A stretch of 42,252 nucleotides of DNA from an uncultured Eubacteriales bacterium (GTDB taxonomy: Bacteria; Bacillota; Clostridia; Oscillospirales; CAG-382): positions 1 to 42,252 of the forward strand of contig URJL01000016.1 in NCBI GenBank assembly GCA_900548115.1, written 5' to 3'. Shown piece by piece: positions 1-9,117 of the stretch. Each line of letters starts with the position of its first letter. Positions within the stretch are counted from its first letter, which is position 1. The notes beneath the pieces were generated by a model, which made no database searches, was not told the origin of the DNA, and saw nothing but the letters and a program-made list of their open reading frames with translations. Both the position numbers and the translations under genes were made by a program.

Positions 1-134
1 AAGTAGAGGCGACCATCGGTCGCCCGCCGAATTATTACCGGCACAGCGTCGGGCGCACATGAGCCTTCCTCCCCCCGGGGAGCGGTATACGGGCGTGACC
101 GCGAGCGCACTTTTCGCGCTCTTTCCCAAAAAAG
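1..134. repeat. Palindrome-rich intergenic DNA, possible dispersed repeat remnant
   Basis: No gene is visible. Bases 8-14 and 18-24 form a perfect GGCGACC/GGTCGCC hairpin with a 3-base loop, followed by further GC-rich partly palindromic sequence. From memory, hairpins of the GGGGCGACC...GGTCGCCC kind are scattered between genes in several gut Clostridia, so this could be a truncated copy of such a repeat cut by the window edge. No second copy was noticed in the window. Confidence 0.3.
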
Positions 135-166
135 AAAACGGAAACCCGCAAAAGGTTTCCGTTTTT
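135..166 (-). terminator. Intrinsic terminator of topB
   Basis: Perfect 12-bp inverted repeat (arms 135-146 and 154-165) with a 7-base loop. Read on the minus strand it is followed by a T-rich stretch (TTTTCTTTTTT). It lies 17 bases beyond the topB stop codon. It also has a T run on the plus strand and may stop transcription both ways. Confidence 0.85.
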
Positions 167-182
167 GCCTGCTTTCACAGCC

Positions 183-2360
183 TTAATTTTTCTCCATCGC
201 CTTTTTCATGGCAAGCGCGAGCGGGCTTTCGGTCTGCGGCTCGTTTTTCGCCTGCTGCTGCATGAAGCTGCGGACAAACTGTTTAGAGGCGGCTTTTCCG
301 TTGTCCTCTTTTGCCTTAAAAAAGCTGTCCGCTTTCTGTCGAAAACCGCATTTGCACACGACGATCTTTCCCTCGCCCTGTCCGCGAATTTCAAGTGCCT
401 TATGACAGTTCGGACAGCGTGCGCCCGTCTTGACCGAAAGGCTTTCGTGATAGCCGCATTCCCTGTCCTGACAAACCAGCATTTCGCCGCGCTTGCCCTT
501 GACCTTTAAGAGCATTTTGCCGCAAAGCGGGCAGGGCGTGCGGGTCATGTTATCGTGCTTGTAAGAAGCGTCCGAATTCTTGACGGTCGATACCAATTCC
601 TTGGCATAGCCGCGTATTTCGTTCAAAAATCCGTCCTTTTGCGCCTCGCCCTTGGCGATCTTTTCAAGCTCCATCTCCCATTTTGCGGTGAGCAGCGGTT
701 CTTTCAGCTCGGTCGGAACAATGCCGATCAACTGAATTCCTTTGGAGGTAGGATAGATCACGTTGTCTTTTTTCTCGATATAAAACGTATTATACAGCTT
801 TTCGATAATGTCGGCGCGGGTGGCGGGCGTTCCGAGTCCGCCGCCGATAAATTCCTTCATGCGGCGGTCTTTTATGAATTTCGAAGGATTCTCCATAGCG
901 GAAAGAAGGCTCGCCTCGGTATAGCGCGACGGCGGGGCGGTCTTAAGCGCTTTGATCTCGACGCCGCGGCAGCGAAGAACATCGCCCTTCTTCAGCGCGG
1001 GAAGCCCTCCTTCGGCTTCGGATTCATCTTTTTCCTCCTCTTCGTCGCTGTCGGTAATCCCGAGCTTTTTCCAGCCGTAGTCGACAATTTCCTTGCCGCT
1101 GACGAAAAAGCGATGATCCTTGCACGAAAGCTCCGCTTTCACCTGCTTATAAACAAAATCGGGATAAAAGCAAGCGAAAAAGCGGCTGACGACCAACACA
1201 TAGATTCGCTTTTCCTCGTTCGAAAACTTGATCATATCCGGCATTTCTTCGGTCGGGATAATAGCGTGATGATCGGAGACCTTTTCGTTGTTGACGCACA
1301 GCTTACAGATCGTTCGGCGCGAGCGCAGAATGTCTTTCGCCGTATCCGCAAGCATGCCGACCGACGCGGCGCGCACACGGTCATACAGCGTCGGGACGAT
1401 ATCCTCGGTGATGTAGCGCGAATCGGTTCTGGGGTATGTGAGCGCCTTGTGTACCTCATAGAGGCGCTGCATGACCGAGAGCGTCTCCTTCGGAGACATC
1501 TTAAAAAGCTTGTTCGCATCGCGCTGAAGTTCGGTCAGATCGTACAGCATGAGCACGGGCGTGCGCTTTTCGGTCGATTTCACGTCGCTCACGGTGAAAT
1601 TTTGTCCGTTTACCGCCTGCGCAAGCTTTTCGGCGGCGGCTCTTTCGGGCAGAGCGGAAACGCCGTCGGCGTTTCGGTACAGCGCACGAAAACCATCAAA
1701 AGCGGCATGAAGATTGAAATAATCCTTCGGAACAAAATGCTTGATCTCGTTTTCGCGCTCGACGATGATGGCAAGCGTCGGAGTCTGCACGCGCCCCGCC
1801 GAAAGCTGTGCGTTGTGACGGCAGGTCAGAGCGCGCGTGACGTTCAAGCCCACCAGCCAGTCTGCCTCCGCGCGGGCTTTCGCCGCGTTGCAAAGCGGAA
1901 CGTACTCTTTGCCGTCGCGAAGATGCGCAAAGCCTTCGCGGATGGCTTTGTCGGTCTGTGAAGAGATCCAAAGGCGGCGAAGCGGCTTTTTACAGCCCGC
2001 CTTTTCGAGGATCCACCGCGCGACAAGTTCGCCCTCGCGTCCCGCGTCGGTCGCGATAATGACATCCGACACGTTCGGCGACAGCAAAAGCTCCTTTACG
2101 GTCTTATACTGCTTTGTCGTTTCCTTGATCACGACCAGCTTCATTTTGTCGGGAAGCATAGGCAGCGTGTCGAACGACCATTTTTTATATTCGTCGCCGT
2201 AAACCTCCGGGTCGGCAAGGGTCACAAGATGTCCGAGCGCCCATGTCACGATGTATTTTTCGCCCTCCAAAAAGCCGTTTCCGCCTTTTCTTGCGCCGAG
2301 AACGCGGGCAAGCTCGCGTCCGACCGACGGTTTTTCGGCAAGAACCAATGTTTTGGACAT
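183..2360 (-). CDS. topB: DNA topoisomerase III (type IA)
   Basis: Relaxes and decatenates DNA by cutting and passing a single strand. The 725-residue length fits the TopB family. The N-terminal Toprim domain starts with KTLVLAEKPSVGRELA and has the acidic motif ATDAGREGE. The central type IA core has the SAGRVQTPTLA motif, the catalytic tyrosine in ALTYPRTDSRY, and GLGTPATRADIIEKLY. The C-terminus carries two zinc-ribbon-like modules (CPLC...CQDREC and CPNC...CKC), typical of Firmicutes TopB enzymes found in chromosomes and conjugative elements. The start is set by AAGGAGA just upstream. It follows the nudix gene by 39 bases and is probably co-transcribed with it. Confidence 0.96.
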   Translation of the reverse strand: MSKTLVLAEKPSVGRELARVLGARKGGNGFLEGEKYIVTWALGHLVTLADPEVYGDEYKKWSFDTLPMLPDKMKLVVIKETTKQYKTVKELLLSPNVSDVIIATDAGREGELVARWILEKAGCKKPLRRLWISSQTDKAIREGFAHLRDGKEYVPLCNAAKARAEADWLVGLNVTRALTCRHNAQLSAGRVQTPTLAIIVERENEIKHFVPKDYFNLHAAFDGFRALYRNADGVSALPERAAAEKLAQAVNGQNFTVSDVKSTEKRTPVLMLYDLTELQRDANKLFKMSPKETLSVMQRLYEVHKALTYPRTDSRYITEDIVPTLYDRVRAASVGMLADTAKDILRSRRTICKLCVNNEKVSDHHAIIPTEEMPDMIKFSNEEKRIYVLVVSRFFACFYPDFVYKQVKAELSCKDHRFFVSGKEIVDYGWKKLGITDSDEEEEKDESEAEGGLPALKKGDVLRCRGVEIKALKTAPPSRYTEASLLSAMENPSKFIKDRRMKEFIGGGLGTPATRADIIEKLYNTFYIEKKDNVIYPTSKGIQLIGIVPTELKEPLLTAKWEMELEKIAKGEAQKDGFLNEIRGYAKELVSTVKNSDASYKHDNMTRTPCPLCGKMLLKVKGKRGEMLVCQDRECGYHESLSVKTGARCPNCHKALEIRGQGEGKIVVCKCGFRQKADSFFKAKEDNGKAASKQFVRSFMQQQAKNEPQTESPLALAMKKAMEKN

Positions 2361-2399
2361 AGATTTCTCCTTTTTGATCTTTCGGTTTTGTCCTTCCGC

Positions 2400-3194
2400 T
2401 TACATCTGCTGCTCGGACTTTGCGGCAAGGTAGCCCGACACAAAATCGTTCGCCTTGCGCAAAATGCTGCGGTCGTGCGGATAATTCAAAATCTTCATCG
2501 CTTCCTCATAGGTCACAAGCAGATATTCCGAAATTTCCATGATGTTCATTCGCACATTCTCGGGACGAAACGGCGCGGTAAAATAAACCGCCTCCTTGCG
2601 AACATAACCGTTGATGAGATAATGATACGATTCGCGAAAGCCTCGGATAAGGCGCGCATGAACGCCCGTTTCCTCGTAGATCTCCCGCAGAGCCGTCGCG
2701 TGCTCGTCCTCGCCGAATTCCACGTGTCCCTTCGGAAATCCGACATGTCCCGACATATTCTTGATGAGAATATACTTGCGGTTTTCGGTCTCCTCGGTAA
2801 ATAAGACCGCACCACAGCTTTTTTCGTTGTAGCAAATAAAAGTAAGCTCTTCCTTTTCGGGAATATAATCGGTCACAAGAAAACGCAGATCCGGCTCGTA
2901 AAACAGCATATTTTTCGGTGCAACGATCCGATATTCTTTTTTGCTTTGTGTTTTGACAACGGCGATAACCTCGCCGGTAAATTTCGCTACCGCGCCGTCG
3001 GTCCCGACCGCGAAGACCGGATGGGTCGAGGCGGTTTTTTCCTTGCCGTCGGGTATGGTTCTCCCGAAGCTTACATAACAGCCGCCGCGGTGCGGCAAAA
3101 ATTTTCGATAAGTACCGGTAAGCTCGGCTGTGATGGTTTTGCCCAAAACAAACCGCGCGCTGCGGTTTGATGCGGCAGCATTCCAATACGCCAT
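2400..3194 (-). CDS. NUDIX hydrolase with an extra N-terminal domain
   Basis: Nudix enzymes hydrolyse nucleoside diphosphates linked to another group (for example dinucleoside polyphosphates). A complete Nudix box is seen as GHVEFGEDEHATALREIYEE followed by TGV, near residues 155-177, with all metal-binding glutamates. The protein is 264 residues, longer than the usual 140-180. The first 115 or so residues form a separate beta-rich region that I do not recognise. The domain itself resembles Ap4A hydrolases, but the substrate cannot be read from the sequence. Start chosen by GGAAAGG 8 bases upstream. First gene of a nudix-topB operon. Confidence 0.85.
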   Translation of the reverse strand: MAYWNAAASNRSARFVLGKTITAELTGTYRKFLPHRGGCYVSFGRTIPDGKEKTASTHPVFAVGTDGAVAKFTGEVIAVVKTQSKKEYRIVAPKNMLFYEPDLRFLVTDYIPEKEELTFICYNEKSCGAVLFTEETENRKYILIKNMSGHVGFPKGHVEFGEDEHATALREIYEETGVHARLIRGFRESYHYLINGYVRKEAVYFTAPFRPENVRMNIMEISEYLLVTYEEAMKILNYPHDRSILRKANDFVSGYLAAKSEQQM

Positions 3195-3254
3195 GATTTT
3201 TCCCTTTCCTTTTTTCGGCTTGAAAACGGGACTTTTCCCGCATAACTATTTTGT

Positions 3255-3283
3255 AGTATAGCATATTTTTCGTTTTAAATCAA
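3255..3283 (-). promoter_or_regulatory. Sigma-A promoter for the nudix-topB operon
   Basis: On the minus strand TTGATT (3278-3283) and TATACT (3255-3260) are separated by exactly 17 bases, and lie about 60 bases before the nudix start codon. Confidence 0.7.
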
Positions 3284-3322
3284 GACGCACGGGATTTTTT
3301 TCGAATCCTTTCGGAGGAAAGA

Positions 3323-3357
3323 AAGGTCATCCCGATCACTTGGATCGGGACGACCTT
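3323..3357 (-). terminator. Hairpin terminator of the giant secreted-protein gene
   Basis: Inverted repeat with 15-base arms (3323-3337 and 3343-3357) and one mismatch, starting 12 bases beyond the stop codon at 3370. On the minus strand it is followed by TTTCTTTCC, a weak T tract, so termination efficiency is uncertain. Confidence 0.6.
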
Positions 3358-3369
3358 CGTAAATGCGTT

Positions 3370-6300
3370 TTATTTTTCAAAGGAAGCGTAGTGAATACCC
3401 GAATGAGCCCTCGGCTTATACCCGCGTAAAGAGGCAAGCTCGCTTATCGTGACGACGGTGTATCCCTGCTCGATCATTTCGGGAAGGACTACATCCAACG
3501 CCTCGGCGTTTTTCGTAAGATCATGGATCAGAATGATCCTGCCGTCGACAATGTTGGCGCGCAGAGCGGCGATGCGATTTTCAACGCTTACCGATTCCTG
3601 CCAGTCGGAAATGCCGAGAGAGCCGCTGAAGATCGGAAGCGGAATCGTCCTATGCATGGTTTCCGACACCGAGAGTCCGGGGGCGCGGAACACCTTGGGG
3701 TAAACCCCCGCCGCGGCATAAACGCGGTTTTGCGTATTGTTGAAATCGGTTTTCAATTCGTCTTCGGTCATGTTCGCCATGCCGCTCCAGCCGTATCCGT
3801 GATTTCCGATCTCGCAATCCTGTTCGATCATGCGCTTCATAACGGGATAAACCGAAGCGTTCACCGAGCTTCCGACCGAGAAAAACGTAGCGTGTGCGCC
3901 GTATTTTTGCAGAACGTCCAAAATGGCGTTCGACGATTCAACGCGCGGTCCGTCGTCGATGCTCAGCGCGATGAGCTTATCGAGGTGATTATCCTCTCCC
4001 GCGACGCACGCGCCGCCGAGACGGACATTTACTTTGCCGTCGGAGGTGTTGCGGAAGGTAAGCTCGACGGCGTGCGTGCCGTATGCAAGCTCCTGCTCCA
4101 AAACGAAAAGCTGGGTGTGGGCATAGCGCTGGAAGGAGAGAAAATCGGTGTCGACCGTAAGGTTTTTCACGTCTTTTCCGTCGATGGTGTACTCCATGTT
4201 GATGCCCGAGCCTGTCATGAAGAAAGGCAGAGCAAGCGTCGTTCCCGTGAAGGTAAAGGCAACCTTGGTGCCGTCCTCGGTGATCGTGAGCGAATCGGGC
4301 GTAAACGCGACGTTTTTGCTTGCGGTCTTACTTGTTCCGTAAAGCGAGACCGTAAGACCGTTTCCTGCCGCGGCTGAACCTTGCGTTACCGTAAAGGAAG
4401 AAGCGGGAAGGATCGTCGGCGAGCGCCAAAGCGAACGTGAGGACGCTTCGGGAAGCGCCTTTGTATGATCACACTTTCCCACGTAATAAACGGGCGAAGT
4501 AAGATAGGGCGTGAGAGCCTTTTGAATTTCCTCAAAATAAACTCCGTAGCCGAGCGCGCTCGGATGGAGATTATCCACCGTGTAATAATAATTGCCCTTC
4601 GACTCGTTTGCCGCACCGCGTGCCGTCATAAGCCCTTGCAGTGCGATACCCATATCGACGGTGGGGATACCGTATTTTTCGGCGACCTCAACATAAGCGG
4701 GACGGGAGGAGGCATTTTCGCTCCGCGCCGTGAAGACGAAGACGATGTCGGCATACGGGTTCTTTTCGTAAATGTTCAAAACGAGCGATTCGATCTGACG
4801 GCGAATATCTTTTTTGTTCTGCGTTATGCAGTCATCATAAAGCCAGTCGTTGGAAGTAAATTCCACAAAGACAAGATCGGGCATATCATGACCGTTTTCA
4901 TTCATCAATTGATCGTTCAACCGATAGATTCCGAAATTGGTCGCCGTATCCGAAACACCGGCGTTTACCGATTCGATTACCGCTTCGGGATAGGTCTTTT
5001 TTAACCAATCGGTTGTACGGTTAACATAGGAGAGAAGAATGTTTCCGCCCGAGGTTTCAACCGTTCCGTCGTCTTTGACGTTATAAGCCGCGGTATATCC
5101 GTTGGTAATCGAACCGCCGAAATAGCCGACCGTCAGCTTTTTATCGTTTTTTAAAGCGCGGACGGTGTTGGCAAGAGGATTATCGGAACCGTCGGTTCTG
5201 GAAAGGATATTTTCAAGAAGGAATGCGAGAATTTCTTCACGCTTTTCTTCCGGTTCCTCTTTCGCGCCGCTTGCGTAAATCAGTTCGGCTACGGCATAAA
5301 GACTTGCGGTATACGACTCTCCGTATATCGTATGCTCAATGCCCGAAGCGTCAAAGTATGTGATATACGGACGCGCCGTGTAACGGCGAGCGAGATTTTC
5401 ATCGGTAATTCCGATAAGAACCGCCGTATACCGATCAAAACTTTCGGTTATTTCAAAGGTGTTTTTGGCGGGAACGGTCTTGGAATAATAGGTTTTATCG
5501 TTTGCGATATACGTTCCGTTTTTGACCAGTTCTTTTTCGGAAAGATAGCTTTCGGGGAGTAAAACGGTTCCGTATCCGATACCGTCGGTGGCGTTAAACT
5601 CCGCTTTTTCGGGAGAAAGAGCGACGTTTTGTTCATTCAGTCCGATCAAAGTATCGCGAAGATCCTTTGTAATATTGCTGACATAACGTAAACCGAGAGT
5701 GCCCGCCGTGCGGATCTGAACGCCTTCAAGATGAAGATCTCGTTCCGACGGAGTAATCCATCTTGCGTAAAGAATACCCGTTTCAACGGTCGAACCTTGA
5801 AGAATCGGTTTTGTAAATTCGGCGTCGGAATACCAGCCGCCGAAAAGTTTTCCTTCGCGGGACATATCGGCGGGGAAAGTAACAATACCGCCGTGTGTGA
5901 CGGATACGCGGTCGGCGATTCCGTAATAATAAACATTTTCACCGTCGGCAATCTTAATGACCGCGTCCGAATCGCTGAGATCGGAATACGTGACGGTTGT
6001 TGTGCCGGGGGTAAGCGTTATTTCACCCGAAGTCATAAGATAAACCGTGCCGTTGCTGTCGGATACGGCGGCGCATTTTCCCTCGGGAACGGTTATAAAA
6101 TATTTTCCGATTGCGCGCGTTCCGTCCTCTTCGTAAACGAAATCCACAAAGCCCTCGGGGGCGCTCTTTACGATATATTTTCCTTTGCCTGCCGTTGTTT
6201 GCATAAAGACGGAATCAAAAACGGTGTCGGTGCCGTTGTTGAAGATCATTTCAAGCGCACCGTTAAAACGGGCGGCATAACTCCCCGTTGTAACCGAAGT

Positions 6301-8943
6301 TTTGGCGACTACGCCGCCGTCTATGCGCACCGAAACATTTCCGTCAAAAATTACATCTTTTTGCGTGTTCGTATCCCATCCGTGATTTCCGAGCCGCAAA
6401 TCGGAGATATTGCCGCCCTTAATAACGGCTTTCATATCGCCGGAAATCGTATGCGTCGTGCCGGCGGCAATCTCTCCGAGATAAACCTGATAATAGTTTC
6501 CGGAGGAAATCGTGACCGAAGCGCTCTTTGTGACATGACCCCAATAAGAACCCGAGATGATCTGATGAGAACCTGAGGTCACAATATCGTCGCCGAGAAT
6601 AAGATCGGCGCCGTTGGTGTAAACGTAGGAACCGCCCTGAGCGCATTTGAAACGAATGGAGCGAATCGTGCAAGGCCCGCCGAGATAATGTCCCAAGCTT
6701 GGATTGGTTCCCAAAACAGCGTTTTCGTCCGCACCGTAGATTGTCATTCTGCCCGTGTGGGAAGCAACCTGTGTGGGAAGGGTAAGGGTTCCGATTACGC
6801 AAACCGAAAAGTCTGCGCCGTTTGCCGCCGTGACGGCGGCGTTTATGGTTTTAAAGGCTTTTTCAGCCGAAAAACCGGAATTAGTATCCGAACCGTTTGC
6901 CGAGTCAATATAAAAAATCTTTTGCGTATGAATTACGCTCGGAAGCGTTGCGGCAACCGTATTTCCGTCTTTATCGGCACAGAGTGCATAAACCTTTTTG
7001 TTGTCGGTAATATTTTCGAGCGATTCGCTCCAGCCCGTAAGCGTGTATCCGCTATCCAAAAGCAATCCTTCGGGCGCCGACGCGGCTTTTCCTTTTACAA
7101 CGACTTTTTTTCCGAGATATTCGGTCTTATCCGAACCGTAAAACTCAACGGTGTACGTTGTATTTCCGAAATCCACGGGGCTTTCCCAATCACCGAATGT
7201 CTCGTACATATGACGATATGTTACAACGTCGACAAGACCCGCATTTTTCTTTTCGACAAGATAATCAAGCACGGCACGAAGGGTTTCTTCACTACATTCA
7301 CCCGTGTTATGCGCGTAGATTACTTCCCAAGTCTTGTTTTGAATCTGTTGGTCGATAATGGCTTTCAAATTATCGACCGAACGATTGACAAACCAGTTTC
7401 GTTCTTTCCAATACTGCGTCGAGGCGCCGTATTTATCGGAATAAAGATAATACTTATTGGTAAAGCCTTCGATATCTTTGCGGTAGCTTTCGGACTGATC
7501 CTGCCCCGGACCGCCCGCCAAAATAACGCCGTGAACATTAAAGCCGTCGGCGACCAAATCGCGGTAAGATTGTCCCAGCTGATAATCAACCGTTTCCCAA
7601 TCGACCGAACGATTCAGAATTTTGTGATCGCGCGTATGGGAGAGAATTTCGCCGCCGTGATTCTGAATTTCATGCAGAACCGAGTTGTTGGCACTGTAAA
7701 GCGTACTGGTCGGAACAGCGGCGCACATGGGAAGATTATATTCATCGGTGATAACATTGTAAAAGAAAGGAAGTTCCGAATTGTTATCGTCGATGACAAG
7801 GGTGATATATCCCTTGTCAAGCGGTTTCCAAGTCATGGGGACGGTTGTTCCCTTAACCAATTGTTTTTCTCCGTACAAAATTTCAGTCGTTCCCTCCTGT
7901 AAGGTAATTTCGGCGTCGGAGTCATAATAGGTGCGGTTCGAACCGTTCACAACGGTAATGGAATCGCCCTCGTTTTCAATCGTGACGCGAACTTTTCCGG
8001 GAACGAGAGCTCCCGCGGTATCATAAACCGGCGCGACTTTACCGCCTTTTGCCGAACGGACAAAATAGCGTGCGCCGATACTGATATCCGAAAGAGTAGA
8101 ATCCAGAATCGTTTCGGCTCCGTCGTTTAAGAGTATTTCAAGCGCGCCCGTGACGGCGGTAGGACTGCCGTTGCCGCTTGCAACCGCCCGAATCGTGCCG
8201 ATCGTTCCGTTTGACGCTTCGATCAGAACATTTTGATCAAAAACGGTGGCGCCGCAACTGCCCCAGTTTGAGGAACCGAGCGTTACGGTGCCGATATTAC
8301 CGCCGAGAGCGCGAAGCGTCACGTCTCCCGTGATATGGCTTCCGACCGAAGAAGAGGGCATTATACTGCCGAGAACAAAGTTGCCCGTGAAGGTTCCGTC
8401 TTTTACCAGAATGGTTGAACCCGAAACCTTTGCGGCGTCTTGTATTCCGCCGCCGCCGAAAACGAACCAATCGGAAGAAGAGGTGGTTTTAAAGCCTTTT
8501 TCAAAGGTAATATCTTTACCGCAGGTTACAATATAAGCGTTGGTACCGCGGTTATATGTAATATCCTGCAGAATGACGGGACCGCCGAAGCCGAAGCCGT
8601 ATCCGCCTTGCGATGTAATCGACGCATTTTCATCTTGCCCCGTAACGGTGACGGTTCCGTTGTGGTCGGCTCTGTCGCCGTTGCGCAACGTATAAGCGCC
8701 GATAACCGTAAGGACAATATCACGGTCTGCCGCTTTTCCGCATATTGTTCGGAAAGAACGGACAGGCGTATCGGCGGAAAGTCCGTCGTTTTCATCCGTT
8801 CCGTTTTCCGAAATGTAATAAACGGTCGCGGTGTCTCCTGTTGAAAGTCCTACCGCATTTTTTCCTTGCGCCGAGACCGAAAAGTTCGGAACAAGCGAAA
8901 AAATCAGGACAAGCACGAGACAGAAAGAAAGAAGTCCCCTCAT
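3370..8943 (-). CDS. Giant secreted multidomain carbohydrate-active protein (deacetylase-like, beta-helix and SGNH esterase domains)
   Basis: Predicted 1,857-residue exported protein. It starts at ATG 8943, preceded by AAGGGGAA, with a clear signal peptide (MRGLLSFCLVLVLIFSLVPN, cleavage near VSAQG). Domains in order: beta-helix-like repeat region (about 30-340); a first polysaccharide-deacetylase-like domain (about 380-585) with VIDDN and SHTRDH; an InlB-type beta repeat (about 590-650); a second beta-helix region (about 665-990) that mirrors the first; another InlB-type repeat with FGGWYSD; an unknown domain; an SGNH/GDSL esterase domain from about 1270 (GYFGGSITNGY, GVSD, and the DNLHPSALGY catalytic block); a beta-sandwich; and a C-terminal NodB-like CE4 domain from about 1655 (SIDDGP, FRAPG, ILIHD). 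It probably removes acetyl or acyl groups from complex polysaccharide. No sorting signal or SLH domain is seen, so it is likely released. Substrate unknown. It stands alone in its transcript. Confidence 0.85.
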   Translation of the reverse strand: MRGLLSFCLVLVLIFSLVPNFSVSAQGKNAVGLSTGDTATVYYISENGTDENDGLSADTPVRSFRTICGKAADRDIVLTVIGAYTLRNGDRADHNGTVTVTGQDENASITSQGGYGFGFGGPVILQDITYNRGTNAYIVTCGKDITFEKGFKTTSSSDWFVFGGGGIQDAAKVSGSTILVKDGTFTGNFVLGSIMPSSSVGSHITGDVTLRALGGNIGTVTLGSSNWGSCGATVFDQNVLIEASNGTIGTIRAVASGNGSPTAVTGALEILLNDGAETILDSTLSDISIGARYFVRSAKGGKVAPVYDTAGALVPGKVRVTIENEGDSITVVNGSNRTYYDSDAEITLQEGTTEILYGEKQLVKGTTVPMTWKPLDKGYITLVIDDNNSELPFFYNVITDEYNLPMCAAVPTSTLYSANNSVLHEIQNHGGEILSHTRDHKILNRSVDWETVDYQLGQSYRDLVADGFNVHGVILAGGPGQDQSESYRKDIEGFTNKYYLYSDKYGASTQYWKERNWFVNRSVDNLKAIIDQQIQNKTWEVIYAHNTGECSEETLRAVLDYLVEKKNAGLVDVVTYRHMYETFGDWESPVDFGNTTYTVEFYGSDKTEYLGKKVVVKGKAASAPEGLLLDSGYTLTGWSESLENITDNKKVYALCADKDGNTVAATLPSVIHTQKIFYIDSANGSDTNSGFSAEKAFKTINAAVTAANGADFSVCVIGTLTLPTQVASHTGRMTIYGADENAVLGTNPSLGHYLGGPCTIRSIRFKCAQGGSYVYTNGADLILGDDIVTSGSHQIISGSYWGHVTKSASVTISSGNYYQVYLGEIAAGTTHTISGDMKAVIKGGNISDLRLGNHGWDTNTQKDVIFDGNVSVRIDGGVVAKTSVTTGSYAARFNGALEMIFNNGTDTVFDSVFMQTTAGKGKYIVKSAPEGFVDFVYEEDGTRAIGKYFITVPEGKCAAVSDSNGTVYLMTSGEITLTPGTTTVTYSDLSDSDAVIKIADGENVYYYGIADRVSVTHGGIVTFPADMSREGKLFGGWYSDAEFTKPILQGSTVETGILYARWITPSERDLHLEGVQIRTAGTLGLRYVSNITKDLRDTLIGLNEQNVALSPEKAEFNATDGIGYGTVLLPESYLSEKELVKNGTYIANDKTYYSKTVPAKNTFEITESFDRYTAVLIGITDENLARRYTARPYITYFDASGIEHTIYGESYTASLYAVAELIYASGAKEEPEEKREEILAFLLENILSRTDGSDNPLANTVRALKNDKKLTVGYFGGSITNGYTAAYNVKDDGTVETSGGNILLSYVNRTTDWLKKTYPEAVIESVNAGVSDTATNFGIYRLNDQLMNENGHDMPDLVFVEFTSNDWLYDDCITQNKKDIRRQIESLVLNIYEKNPYADIVFVFTARSENASSRPAYVEVAEKYGIPTVDMGIALQGLMTARGAANESKGNYYYTVDNLHPSALGYGVYFEEIQKALTPYLTSPVYYVGKCDHTKALPEASSRSLWRSPTILPASSFTVTQGSAAAGNGLTVSLYGTSKTASKNVAFTPDSLTITEDGTKVAFTFTGTTLALPFFMTGSGINMEYTIDGKDVKNLTVDTDFLSFQRYAHTQLFVLEQELAYGTHAVELTFRNTSDGKVNVRLGGACVAGEDNHLDKLIALSIDDGPRVESSNAILDVLQKYGAHATFFSVGSSVNASVYPVMKRMIEQDCEIGNHGYGWSGMANMTEDELKTDFNNTQNRVYAAAGVYPKVFRAPGLSVSETMHRTIPLPIFSGSLGISDWQESVSVENRIAALRANIVDGRIILIHDLTKNAEALDVVLPEMIEQGYTVVTISELASLRGYKPRAHSGIHYASFEK

Positions 8944-9052
8944 AACAAATTCCCCTTTTTTATGAATTTCGGCAAAGAACACAGTACAAAAGGCCGAATC
9001 CTTTTACCGGAAGAATCGGCATTTTTTTGAAAAATGTCAATTCTCCACCGCT

Positions 9053-9081
9053 ATTTTATCATAAAATGCACAAAAAGTAAA
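9053..9081 (-). promoter_or_regulatory. Candidate sigma-A promoter for the giant secreted protein
   Basis: On the minus strand TTTACT (9076-9081) and TAAAAT (9053-9058) are separated by 17 bases, about 110 bases before the start codon. A second possible -35 TTGACA lies at 9035-9040 but has a poor -10 partner (GATTCT). Confidence 0.45.
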
Positions 9082-9117
9082 GAGCAAAAAGGAAGATATT
9101 TGCTGTATTTTATGAAA

